NCBI RefSeq assembly: GCF_017355935.1
Contig: NZ_JAFIQT010000001.1
Coordinates: 1,116,001 to 1,180,000 of the forward strand
DNA length: 64,000 bases
Source: Telluribacter humicola
GTDB taxonomy: Bacteria > Bacteroidota > Bacteroidia > Cytophagales > Spirosomataceae
Reading direction: 5' to 3'
Shown piece after piece: positions 44,559 to 52,880 of the stretch. Made by a program: the position numbers and the translations under genes. Below the pieces are notes generated by a model. The model was not told where the DNA came from. It did not search any database and worked only from the letters and a program-made list of their open reading frames with translations. How positions within the stretch are numbered: the first letter of the stretch is position 1; each line of letters opens with the position of its first letter.

Positions 44559-44936
44559 CTATAATTCATATTTTTGATATTTCATTTCTTCGTTGCACGC
44601 CAGATGAGTCGGGAGCTTACATACCAAAGGCATAAGGCTGTACCTGCTATAGGTACCTGCTATAGCTAGATGATACAGTAGTATAACCCACCAAATTAAC
44701 TGATCTAATTCCCGACTGAACAGCAAGTCGACTATTCCTTTTATGGGAAGGAATAGTAGTACGGACATTAGTATATAAACAATAATCAGGACAGGGAATG
44801 AGATAAATGAAATGAGGATGAGTGTAATGGCTTTTCTCTTTGTCTTTTTAAAGAATAGTAAGGGAACGCCAATGATTACTGCCATAATGCACAGCAGCGT
44901 ATAGAGGATTGCTCCAAGAAAGGGACTAATTATCAT
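44559..44936 (-). CDS. hypothetical membrane protein
   Basis: This 125-residue protein has three or four hydrophobic helices (about residues 5-28, 38-60, 68-90) and a short polar C-terminus ending in YQKYEL. No family is recognised. It is AT-rich relative to the synthetase gene next to it and lies just upstream of the lipoprotein gene in the leftward direction. Confidence 0.45.
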   Translation of the reverse strand: MIISPFLGAILYTLLCIMAVIIGVPLLFFKKTKRKAITLILISFISFPVLIIVYILMSVLLFLPIKGIVDLLFSRELDQLIWWVILLYHLAIAGTYSRYSLMPLVCKLPTHLACNEEMKYQKYEL

Positions 44937-45066
44937 AATACAGGGCTTAATGCTACAAAATTGTAAATTCCTAGTCTAATCCTTTCCTATGATGTTCTAT
45001 CTGAGTCGAAACTCATCTCCATTACAAAAACATGCTAATAGTAGTTGAGAAGGAATTATAAGGCAT

Positions 45067-45495
45067 TTAATCAGTTTCAATGGAAAAATCACGAGCTATT
45101 CCCTTATCATCAAACTTGATGATAAGCATTGTAGGATCCATAAGGCCGTCTTCCACCCTATATTTCAGTACTGTATCAGGTTGTGAATGCGTGCGAAAGA
45201 ATTCATTTATGGCATCTGTTCTTTCATCAGTACTACTATAAATACTTGTATTCAAAATTGAGTCAGGTACAGTCATGCCTTTCGGAAGATTTGGTATTAC
45301 GCCCTCATAAAAAGGTTTACCTAACAGATTCACAATCCGCTGCCTGCTTAACCCTGGCTGCAAATGATGCTTTACAAATTCATACATCATTTTGGCCCTT
45401 GGACTGTAGTTGTACTCTTGCTCTTCCTCATCATTAGAGCAAGCTGTGAGTAATAGGGCTAGTAGTAGTAAGTAGTTAAATAAATATCTTTTCAT
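45067..45495 (-). CDS. hypothetical lipoprotein
   Basis: This 142-residue protein has a lipoprotein signal with lipobox ending LTAC (Cys19). The mature part contains LSRQRIVNLLGKPFYEG, resembling the SmpA/OmlA-type motif of short outer-membrane lipoproteins, although the identity is weak. The function is unknown. The gene is AT-rich. Confidence 0.6.
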   Translation of the reverse strand: MKRYLFNYLLLLALLLTACSNDEEEQEYNYSPRAKMMYEFVKHHLQPGLSRQRIVNLLGKPFYEGVIPNLPKGMTVPDSILNTSIYSSTDERTDAINEFFRTHSQPDTVLKYRVEDGLMDPTMLIIKFDDKGIARDFSIETD

Positions 45496-45687
45496 ACAAG
45501 GGAGTGGCTGCTGCTGTAAACTAAAGCCAAAATAAGGCCAATGCCAAAGGGAGAGTGGCCGCCTGGGAATAACTGATAGCTGTTGCTGTTGATAATCAGT
45601 TCGATTTGTCGCTGGTAGTTAATTATGATTTTATCCAACGGTATGAATTAGGTCTGGGGGGAGGAGAGAGGCCGCAGTGTCTCCTTG

Positions 45688-46791
45688 TTACTTCAGGGTA
45701 GTTAATCGATAGCTGGTACTGCGTCCGCCGGATTCCTCCTTTACCAATACCTCCTGCTCTACCAGTGCCTGTATGTCGCGAAGAGCTGTATCCTGTGAGC
45801 ACTTAGCGATTTTAGCCCATTTAGAAGTAGTAAGCTTTCCTTCAAACCCATCGAGTAGTTTGTTGAGCATATATTTTTGTCGGCTATTGATTTCTTTCTC
45901 TTCCCAGAGAGTCCAGTACCTGGACTTGTTGATAACAGTCGCAAGTACGTCCTCAGTAGCCGTAAGGGCTCTGTCGAAGCAGGTCAGAAACCAGTGCAGC
46001 CAACCCGTAATATCAAGATCTCCTTTCTGTGTCTTTTCCAGGATGGTGTAGTAGGCATTACGTTCCTGCCTGATCTGAGCTGACATACTATAAAATCGCT
46101 GCGAACTCCCATCCGACCGCGCCAGTAACATATCGGCCAGGGTACGGGCGATACGTCCGTTACCATCTTCGAAAGGGTGAATGGTAACAAACCGCAGGTG
46201 CGCTATGGCAGCTTTCAGAACCAGGTCCAGGTTTTGTTCTTCGTTAAACCAGGTAATAAATTGCTCCATTTCCGCAGGAACATATTCCGAAGGTGGAGCC
46301 TGAAAATGTACCTTTTCCCTACCCAGCGCTCCGGATACTACCTGCATGGGGCCGGTGGAGTCATCGCGCCATCGGCCTACGTTTATTCTATACATACCGC
46401 TCCAGCCGCCCGGAAACAGAGCGGCATGCCAGCCGAACAGACGCTCCTGGTTTATTGGCTCATTGAAACGTTGGGTCGCATCCAGCAGCATTTCGACTAC
46501 GCCATCTACGTGCCGGTCGGCTGGAATTAGTCCCCCAATGTCCATACCCAGCTTTCGGGCAATGGAGGAACGTACCTGGTCGGGGGCAAGTATTTCTCCC
46601 TCAATCTCACTGGTTTTTATGACTTCGAGAGTTAGCGTTTGCAAAACGGCCTCATCCCGTAGCGAAAAGCCCAGACTCTCCATTCGCCCTACTAGCTTTC
46701 CCTGCTTATGCCGGACTGCCGCCAAAAGCTGGCCTAAGGCTTGGCAGTCCCATTGGAAAAGTGGCCAGTTTGCTCTCTGGTAGATATACAT
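45688..46791 (-). CDS. Fic family AMPylase-like protein with C-terminal winged helix
   Basis: This 367-residue protein has the Fic motif HPFEDGNGRIAR at 205-216. Catalytic His205 and Asn211 are present. An N-terminal Fic_N/DUF4172-type domain carries the inhibitory motif TSEIEG (60-65), so this is a class II Fic protein with N-terminal autoinhibition. The last ~60 residues (KWAKIAKCSQDTALRDIQAL) look like a winged helix-turn-helix. It has no signal peptide. Some Fic proteins transfer AMP to target proteins; the target here is not known. Its promoter region carries three half-sites. Confidence 0.92.
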   Translation of the reverse strand: MYIYQRANWPLFQWDCQALGQLLAAVRHKQGKLVGRMESLGFSLRDEAVLQTLTLEVIKTSEIEGEILAPDQVRSSIARKLGMDIGGLIPADRHVDGVVEMLLDATQRFNEPINQERLFGWHAALFPGGWSGMYRINVGRWRDDSTGPMQVVSGALGREKVHFQAPPSEYVPAEMEQFITWFNEEQNLDLVLKAAIAHLRFVTIHPFEDGNGRIARTLADMLLARSDGSSQRFYSMSAQIRQERNAYYTILEKTQKGDLDITGWLHWFLTCFDRALTATEDVLATVINKSRYWTLWEEKEINSRQKYMLNKLLDGFEGKLTTSKWAKIAKCSQDTALRDIQALVEQEVLVKEESGGRSTSYRLTTLK

Positions 46792-46795
46792 AGCT

Positions 46796-46838
46796 ATTCA
46801 CCGTATATTTTGCGGTGAATATAGCTTTTATTCACCGC
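46796..46838 (-). promoter_or_regulatory. three-half-site operator upstream of the fic gene
   Basis: ATTCACCG (46796-46803), GCGGTGAAT (46812-46820) and ATTCACCGC (46830-46838) are alternately oriented half-sites. The right pair is a perfect 9-bp inverted repeat with a 9-base spacer, and the left pair matches over 8 bp with a 9-base spacer. The first half-site lies 5 bases before the fic start codon (46791). It would overlap the promoter or the leader of the fic mRNA. Confidence 0.7.
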
Positions 46839-47150
46839 ATAGTCAAAGGCCGGGTTACGATTTATAGATGTCCGTAAACTATACCTTAGCTGTCCTTCGA
46901 GCCCACCCATCTGCCGCAGTGGCGACTACCCGATCGCTAATCACTCCTTAGCTTCCCCAACCATCCGCCTACCCAAAATAACCAGGTATAGGTCCGTAGA
47001 ACCGTTTACTGAAATCGGATTGCCATTCGGCTCGGGGGGATGTACTTTCGTAAAGGGTGGCAGGTTTTTTTTATAGGTAACTACCAACATAGGTACTTAC
47101 ATTTGGGTGAAGTACTTCATTCAGCTTGAAACCACTTAACAGCAACGATT
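46839..47150. other. 312-base intergenic region
   Basis: Besides the operator to the left, the region holds a probable promoter at 47020-47050 for the small gene that follows. I see no gene or other structure. Confidence 0.5.
47020..47050 (+). promoter_or_regulatory. promoter of the small charged-protein gene
   Basis: TTG (47020-47022), 20-base spacer and TACTTTCG (47043-47050; one mismatch to TAnnTTTG). The 14-mer ATGTACTTTCGTAA at 47040-47053 also occurs at 57806-57819 upstream of the histidine kinase gene. Confidence 0.55.
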
Positions 47151-47399
47151 ATGGCTAAGAAAAAGCAGAACGATCCTGATAAAAACGAGAACGAAAAGCC
47201 AAGGGTGCACAAAGACCTGGAAGGATTTGATATCCAGATCAACACCTTTGGCGAGATCAACACCAGCTACGATATGGATAAGATCAATGAGTTTCTGAAC
47301 AAAAATGTAGACGACAAGAAACTCCGGGATCGGGACGATATACCCGGCCGCAAAACGCGGAAATCAAAGCGCAAGGCTGATGAGGATGAAGAAGAGTAG
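47151..47399 (+). CDS. small highly charged hypothetical protein
   Basis: This 82-residue protein starts MAKKKQNDPDKNENEK, has a middle segment with a regular pattern (DIQINTFGEINTSYDMDKINEFLN) and ends RKTRKSKRKADEDEEE. The N- and C-termini are strongly charged and probably disordered. Proteins of this form are conserved in Cytophagales. The function is unknown. It is followed after 51 bases by the AIM24 gene, so the two may be cotranscribed. Confidence 0.7.
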   Translation: MAKKKQNDPDKNENEKPRVHKDLEGFDIQINTFGEINTSYDMDKINEFLNKNVDDKKLRDRDDIPGRKTRKSKRKADEDEEE

Positions 47400-47450
47400 G
47401 ATTTAAATAGAAGTAGCTTCCAGACTATAAACCACTAACCTAGTATACGA

Positions 47451-48230
47451 ATGACCTCACACGAGATTGACTACAAAATAATCGGAGAAGATATCCAGAT
47501 CGTAGAGATAGAGCTGGACCCTAACGAAACCGTGATCGCCGAAGCCGGTGCCATGCTGTTTATGGAAGATGGCATCCAGTTTGAAACCAAGATGGGCGAC
47601 GGCTCACAGGCCAACCAGAGTATCCTGGGTAAAGTATTCCAGGCGGGTAGCCGCCTGCTGACGGGTGAGTCGCTGTTTATGACGCACTTTACCAACCGGG
47701 GGTACGGCAAGCGGAAGGTAGCCTTTTCGGCGCCCTATCCGGGTACGGTCATGCCCATTGACCTGAGCAAGATCTACGGCAATGAGCTGATCGTGCAGAA
47801 GGATGGCTTCCTATGCGCGGCCATGGGTACCAGCATGAAGATCCACTTCAACCAGCGTATCGGTTCGGGTATGTTTGGCGGCGAAGGATTTATCCTGCAG
47901 AAGCTCCGTGGCGACGGAATGGCTTTTGTTCACGCGGGTGGGGTAGTGATCGAACGCCAGCTCAACAACGAAACCCTGCGGGTAGATACCGGCTGCGTAG
48001 TAGCCTTTGAACCCTCACTAAACTTCGATATTCAGCGCTCAGGTGGCCTCAAATCCATGGTGTTTGGTGGGGAAGGTATGTTCCTGGCCACGCTACGCGG
48101 AACCGGCCGCTGCTGGATCCAGTCGATGCCAATCTCCAAACTAATCGATCGCCTGGCCGTGGGTGGAGCCAACTCCCGCAAAGAAAGCGGATCAGTACTG
48201 GGTGGACTGGGCAACTTATTTGAAGAGTAA
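47451..48230 (+). CDS. AIM24 (TIGR00266) family protein
   Basis: This 259-residue protein is rich in Gly and beta strands with a repeated strand order. Typical AIM24 segments are [30 protein letters not shown] and [16 protein letters not shown]. The last part ends with a short Gly/Ser-rich tail. The family is widespread and its biochemical role is not established; mitochondrial AIM24 affects membrane structure. The start ATG precedes TSHEIDYKI. Confidence 0.93.
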   Translation: MTSHEIDYKIIGEDIQIVEIELDPNETVIAEAGAMLFMEDGIQFETKMGDGSQANQSILGKVFQAGSRLLTGESLFMTHFTNRGYGKRKVAFSAPYPGTVMPIDLSKIYGNELIVQKDGFLCAAMGTSMKIHFNQRIGSGMFGGEGFILQKLRGDGMAFVHAGGVVIERQLNNETLRVDTGCVVAFEPSLNFDIQRSGGLKSMVFGGEGMFLATLRGTGRCWIQSMPISKLIDRLAVGGANSRKESGSVLGGLGNLFEE

Positions 48231-48251
48231 TACCAATCCTTGTATTTCCTG

Positions 48252-48305
48252 ACAGAATCCCCGGAGAGTAGTCATGCAGGCTGCTTCCGGGGATTCTGTT
48301 TGTTA
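48252..48305 (+). terminator. terminator of the small-protein/AIM24 unit
   Basis: A perfect 14-bp stem (ACAGAATCCCCGGA at 48252-48265 with 48286-48299) with a 20-base loop is followed by TTTGTTA. Confidence 0.85.
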
Positions 48306-48450
48306 TGCTCTGCTTCTAAATTTTAGGGCTCACCACATCCATACTACCAGGATATGCGTATGTTGTACATAGAATGTTAGACTGTGGGAGAAAAAAAGTA
48401 GTTTTATCTCCCGTATTTTAAAAATTTGATTTGCTATCTGAAAAAATACC

Positions 48451-49221
48451 ATGAACAATCTCACTAAATTACTTTTTGGCGCTTTTACGCTATTTCTGAT
48501 CGCCTGTGGCACCTCGGCCCCTGCGTCGGATTCCGCACCGACCGATGTCAGCCACGCCATCTGGGACCGGCTCCTGAAAAAGCACGTTGATAATAAAGGT
48601 ATGGTAGATTATGCGGCCTTTAAGCAGGACCGCGCGGAGCTAAAAAAGTACCTGGACCAGCTTAGTAAGAATGCTCCCAACGAAAAGACATGGAGCAAGG
48701 ATGAGCAGCTGGCTTACTGGATCAACGCTTATAACGCCTATACCATTGACCTGATCCTGGAGCACTACCCCCTGAAAAGCATTAAGGATATAGGGTCAAC
48801 GATTAAGATTCCTTTCGTTAATACTCCTTGGGATATCAAGTTTATAGAAATAGGAGGGCAGAAACTGGACCTCAACAACATTGAGCACGGCATCATCCGG
48901 AAGAAATTTAATGATCCACGTATTCATTTTGCACTGGTGTGCGCGGCGGTATCCTGCCCGCCCCTGCGCAACGAAGCCTTTACGCCCAAAGACCTGGACA
49001 AGCAACTCGACGATCAGGGGAAGCGCTTCCTGAACGACCCGAAGAAGAACATAGTCTCTCAGAATAAAGCCAGCCTGTCCAAGATATTTGACTGGTACGG
49101 AGGCGACTTCAAAGGCGGCATGTCCCTAAGAGAATGGGTCAACAAGTACGCCAATACTGACCTGAAAGAAGGAGGCTCTATATCCTATATGGATTATAAC
49201 TGGGCGCTTAATCAGCAATAA
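48451..49221 (+). CDS. DUF547 lipoprotein
   Basis: This 256-residue protein has a lipoprotein signal with lipobox ending LIAC (Cys19). The DUF547 domain is recognised by GMVDYAAF, AYWINAYNAYTIDLIL and VCAAVSCPPLRNEAF. The conserved Cys and Asn/Tyr residues are present. The family is common in Bacteroidota and cyanobacteria; the function is not established, although the domain shares a papain-like transglutaminase fold in some analyses. It is a single gene. Confidence 0.9.
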   Translation: MNNLTKLLFGAFTLFLIACGTSAPASDSAPTDVSHAIWDRLLKKHVDNKGMVDYAAFKQDRAELKKYLDQLSKNAPNEKTWSKDEQLAYWINAYNAYTIDLILEHYPLKSIKDIGSTIKIPFVNTPWDIKFIEIGGQKLDLNNIEHGIIRKKFNDPRIHFALVCAAVSCPPLRNEAFTPKDLDKQLDDQGKRFLNDPKKNIVSQNKASLSKIFDWYGGDFKGGMSLREWVNKYANTDLKEGGSISYMDYNWALNQQ

Positions 49222-49258
49222 CCTAAATTTTATCCACATCCATTAGCCCCACATAGGC

Positions 49259-50131
49259 CTATACAGGTATGGTGTAGGCCTTCTTATATTCACGCGGTGT
49301 CTGACCCGTAATGCGCTTAAAATGCCGGTTGAAGTTGGACAAGGTATCAAAGCCGCTTTCGTAGGCAATTTGTGAAATACTCCACTTATCTTCCAGCAGT
49401 AGCTTGCAGGACTGCCCGATCCGGATCTCGCTCACAAAGTCGGTAAATGTCTTGTTGGCGCGGGTCTTGAAGTAACGGCAAAAGGCGGCTTCGCTCATAC
49501 CGGCCAGCGAGGCCACTTCGGTGAGCCGGATCTCCTGCCGGAAGTTCTGCATCACGTAGTCGTGTACCTTCTGCATCCGCTCGGTTTCGGATACTTTATG
49601 CGTATTGACATAGCCATAGCTGGTAATAGGAGTGCCTTCCACACTATGTGCCAGTTCGTCGAGCAGGGCCAGGAGCCGAAGTATCCGCTGCAGACCATCT
49701 AGGTGGAGCAGCTCCTGCAGTTCGGTCCGGATGCGTTGCCGAGCGGTACCTACGTACTGAATCCCCCGCTTTGACTCTTCCAGAATCTGCCCGATGGGGT
49801 GCATTTCGGGGCGGTCAAAAAACTCTTTCCCCAGAAAATCTTCCTGAAAGTACAGGACTATGCCGTGCGTAGTCAGATCGATCCCTTCTTCAAAGTACCA
49901 GGCATCGCTGCGCCAGAGGTGAGGTACATTAGGCCCCAGAAACACCGTATCGCCCGGCTCAAAAGGCGTAATAGAGTCACCAATAAACCGGGTACCCGTG
50001 CCCTCCATGACCGTAAAGAGCTGGTAGTGGGGGTGAAAGTGCCAGTTGGGGTCAAAATGGCGCTCCCGGAGCTCCTGAACGGTAAATGATCGGACCTGGC
50101 TTTCTATGGTTTTGCGTAGCGCGGACTTCAT
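49259..50131 (-). CDS. AraC family transcriptional regulator
   Basis: This 290-residue protein has an N-terminal cupin-like domain (HFHPHYQLF, PGDTVFLGPNVPH) and a C-terminal pair of helix-turn-helix motifs (EVASLAGMSEAAFCRYFK, ISQIAYESGFDTLSNFNRHFK) of the AraC/XylS family. The cupin domain normally senses a sugar. It lies divergently from the isomerase gene at 50440 with 308 bases between the starts, so it probably regulates the carbohydrate unit to the right. Confidence 0.94.
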   Translation of the reverse strand: MKSALRKTIESQVRSFTVQELRERHFDPNWHFHPHYQLFTVMEGTGTRFIGDSITPFEPGDTVFLGPNVPHLWRSDAWYFEEGIDLTTHGIVLYFQEDFLGKEFFDRPEMHPIGQILEESKRGIQYVGTARQRIRTELQELLHLDGLQRILRLLALLDELAHSVEGTPITSYGYVNTHKVSETERMQKVHDYVMQNFRQEIRLTEVASLAGMSEAAFCRYFKTRANKTFTDFVSEIRIGQSCKLLLEDKWSISQIAYESGFDTLSNFNRHFKRITGQTPREYKKAYTIPV

Positions 50132-50439
50132 CTGGCTAAATTTTATCTAAAAAATTGGCGATTCTTCTACATAAAGTCAAAATACAGTCAGAACTAATCA
50201 ATACCAGAAAAGTTTCTGGTATTTTTTTATCGTAAAATTGTACTCTGCTTCTGGTAGCTGTTAGGGGCCGGGTAGTTAGCGTTGGCTTTTACTACTCAAT
50301 CATGGGTAACAACCTGGCAGTACCATAACTAACTCAGGATAGATGATCTACTGAGATGACGAAGAAAGAGGAGTAATGCACGTAATGACTATCAGATAAA
50401 ACTTATCAGCTAACCCCTGATACCTACTAGCTACTACTA
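50132..50439. other. 308-base divergent promoter region
   Basis: It separates the AraC gene (left) and the isomerase gene (right). It holds TAGCT/CTAA tracts (for example 50405-50438) and AT-rich stretches suited to two divergent promoters. I could not make out a clear AraC site. Confidence 0.5.
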
Positions 50440-51291
50440 ATGAAATACAGCATGAACCTCCTCCTGTGGGGAACCCAGGTGGATGAAAGTCTCTTTCCTA
50501 CCCTTGATCTTATAAAAGAAATTGGCTTTGAAGGGGTAGAGGTACCCATCTTTAACCCGAACCCGGATGCCTGGCACAGCTGGCGCAAAAAGCTCGACGA
50601 TCTGGGCCTGCACCGCGAAGCCGATACTTTCTGCGGCGCCGACACCAACCTGATTAGTCTGGATGTGGCCGTGCGTGACCATGCTCTTGAGTACCTGAAG
50701 CGCTGCGTGGACTGTGCCGTTGTACTGGGAGCTAGCAAGCTCATGGGACCTTACCACTCGGCACTGGGATTATTCACCGGAGGCGCGGCCACTACGGATG
50801 AGTGGAAGTATGGGGTAGAAGGCATCCAGAAACTGGCTGACTATGCCCAGAATCAGGGTATTGTACTAGGTATGGAGTACCTCAACCGCTTCGAGATGTA
50901 CCTGACGAGCTGCGGCGACGAGTTGACCCGCTTCGTGGATGAGGTCAACCACCCCAACTGCCAGATCATGTTTGATACCTTCCACGCCAACATCGAAGAG
51001 AAAAACATTGGTGACGCCATCCGGAAGATGGGCGACCGCATCGCTTTCATCCAGCTTTCGGAAAATGACCGCTCTACGCCGGGTAAAGGCAATGTAGACT
51101 GGGATGGAGTATTCAAGGCCATTGGTGATATCAACTACGACGGCTGGCTAAGCATTGAAGCATTTAGCCAAAAACTACCTGCCGCTAATATCTGGCGTAA
51201 GATGTTCGACTCGGAAGAGCAGCTCATGCGTGACGGCCTGGCCTTTATTAAGCAAAAGGTCAGTGAGCACCTATCAGTGGCCAGTGTGTAG
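50440..51291 (+). CDS. sugar isomerase/epimerase (tagatose/psicose 3-epimerase-like) with an altered metal ligand
   Basis: This 283-residue TIM-barrel protein follows the D-tagatose 3-epimerase pattern. The four metal-ligand positions align with the known spacing, E146, D179 (MFDTFHANIEE), position 205, and E240. Position 205 is Gln in IQLSEN, where the family normally has His. A second Glu (E152 in NRFE) is present. It has no signal peptide. It may act on keto-sugars made by the oxidoreductase that follows. The Gln substitution makes activity uncertain. Confidence 0.85.
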   Translation: MKYSMNLLLWGTQVDESLFPTLDLIKEIGFEGVEVPIFNPNPDAWHSWRKKLDDLGLHREADTFCGADTNLISLDVAVRDHALEYLKRCVDCAVVLGASKLMGPYHSALGLFTGGAATTDEWKYGVEGIQKLADYAQNQGIVLGMEYLNRFEMYLTSCGDELTRFVDEVNHPNCQIMFDTFHANIEEKNIGDAIRKMGDRIAFIQLSENDRSTPGKGNVDWDGVFKAIGDINYDGWLSIEAFSQKLPAANIWRKMFDSEEQLMRDGLAFIKQKVSEHLSVASV

Positions 51292-51367
51292 ATAAGATTG
51301 AATGAGGGAATGAGTGAGTGGCTGAGGTACATTGCTCTTTTCACAACCAGATTCGGAATTATTAAAA

Positions 51368-51385
51368 CCTAATAGCTAACAGCTA
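51368..51385. repeat. 18-nt repeat unit, copy B
   Basis: CCTAATAGCTAACAGCTA here is identical to the copy at 42823-42840 and again precedes a start codon (51403) by a short distance. Confidence 0.75.
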
Positions 51386-51402
51386 ATACCTATTAACTAC
51401 TA

Positions 51403-52524
51403 ATGAAAAAGATCAACATAGCCATCGTAGGACTTGGCTTTGGGGCAGAGTTTATCCCCATTTATCAGCGTCACCCCAATGCCAACATGTACGCCATCTG
51501 TCAGCGGACCCAGTCAAAACTGGATGCCGTAGGTGACGAATTTGGTGTGGAAGTACGTTACACCGACTACGATGAGCTACTGAAAGACCCTAACGTAGAC
51601 GCCGTACATATCAACTCACCCATCCCCAACCACGCCGAGCAAACCCTGAAAGCCCTGCGGGCAGGTAAGCACGTAGCCTGTACAGTACCTATGGCTACCT
51701 CCGTGGAGGACTGTATGGAGATCGTGAAGGTATGTAAGGAAACGGGCCTGAAGTACATGATGATGGAAACCGTGGTATACGCCCGCGAATTCCTGTTTGC
51801 CAAAGAACTATACGAAAAAGGAGAACTTGGTAAGGTTCAGTTCCTGAAAGCAAGCCACCAGCAGGATATGGACGGCTGGCCTGACTACTGGCCGGGTCTG
51901 CCTCCCATGCACTACGCTACCCACTGCGTAGGTCCCGTGGCCGGTCTGCTGAAGCTGGAAGCGGAGTACGTATCCTGCTTCGGCTCGGGTACTATCCGTG
52001 AAGAGCTGGCCCAGATCCACAACTCACCCTTCGCAGTAGAGTCGGCGCACATCAAGTTCAAGGACAGTGACCTGTCGGCTTATGTGTACCGTTCGTTGTT
52101 CGATACGGCCCGCCAGTACCGCGAGAGTTTTGAGGTATACGGCAGCAAGAAGTCTTTCGAGTGGCCTCTGATCGAGGGTGAAGATCCCGTAATCCATACG
52201 GCTAAGAAGCCCGAGCACGAAATACCTGAGCGTGTAAAGACACCAGACTACGCCCACCTGCTGCCCGAAGAGATTCGTCAGTTTACCGGGCATGGGGTAT
52301 ACAACCTGGATGACAACGCCCACCTGTCGTTTGTACAGGGAGCCGGTCACGGTGGTTCGCACCCGCACCTGGCGCACGAGTTCCTGACTGCCCTTGTTGA
52401 AGACCGCGAGCCATTCCCGAATGCCTGGCAGTCGGCTAACTGGACCAGCGTAGGTATCCTGGCGCACGAGTCGGCTATGCAGGGTGGTAAGCTGATCCAG
52501 CTACCTGATTTCAAAAACGCTTAA
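51403..52524 (+). CDS. Gfo/Idh/MocA family oxidoreductase lacking the EKP lysine
   Basis: This 373-residue protein has an N-terminal Rossmann fold with GLGFGAEF (about 10-17) and the usual Idh-type second domain (CVGPVAGLLKLE, HPHLAHEF). Where the family has EKP, this protein has CTVPMATS (Thr94-Val95-Pro96), so the usual Lys is absent. It has no signal. It follows the isomerase gene after 111 bases. It may oxidise a sugar to a keto-sugar or act by a variant mechanism. It ends at the stem-loop at 52533. Confidence 0.85.
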   Translation: MKKINIAIVGLGFGAEFIPIYQRHPNANMYAICQRTQSKLDAVGDEFGVEVRYTDYDELLKDPNVDAVHINSPIPNHAEQTLKALRAGKHVACTVPMATSVEDCMEIVKVCKETGLKYMMMETVVYAREFLFAKELYEKGELGKVQFLKASHQQDMDGWPDYWPGLPPMHYATHCVGPVAGLLKLEAEYVSCFGSGTIREELAQIHNSPFAVESAHIKFKDSDLSAYVYRSLFDTARQYRESFEVYGSKKSFEWPLIEGEDPVIHTAKKPEHEIPERVKTPDYAHLLPEEIRQFTGHGVYNLDDNAHLSFVQGAGHGGSHPHLAHEFLTALVEDREPFPNAWQSANWTSVGILAHESAMQGGKLIQLPDFKNA

Positions 52525-52532
52525 TAGTCCTG

Positions 52533-52563
52533 AGCAACCGGAACGTATGTTCCGGTTGCTCTA
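52533..52563 (+). terminator. terminator of the isomerase-oxidoreductase unit
   Basis: A perfect 12-bp stem (52533-52544 with 52549-52560) with loop GTAT, followed by CTATATCC. The T content is modest. Confidence 0.75.
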
Positions 52564-52880
52564 TATCCTATATCTCTGATATTCAATATGCTTTGGGCAG
52601 GAGAATGTTACCCGGAGATACTTTTGATTTAAGAGAGTGCTTTTAACTCTAGCTACCTGCTCTGCCTTTGGGTAGGGCTTTGGCTCTTAATCCAGTGAAT
52701 ATTAGTACTAACCTCGGCTGAAAGGGCAATAAATAACGGGGCATCAGGGTTGTATCCAGGGCCTTAAAGACTATACACGCCACTATAACTCATTACCTGC
52801 TTCCTTACCCAAAAACGGAAGTACACCACCGGCGAATAGCTGGTATTCTTAATGTAAGCAACAGAAAAACCTAGTTCATA
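52561..52880. other. 320-base intergenic region
   Basis: I see no coding frame and no repeat. It presumably holds the promoter of the large lipoprotein gene that follows. Confidence 0.4.

Noticed and set aside
52024-52467. 147-codon leftward frame antisense to the oxidoreductase gene
   Set aside because: Shadow frame; the plus-strand protein has a clear Rossmann fold.
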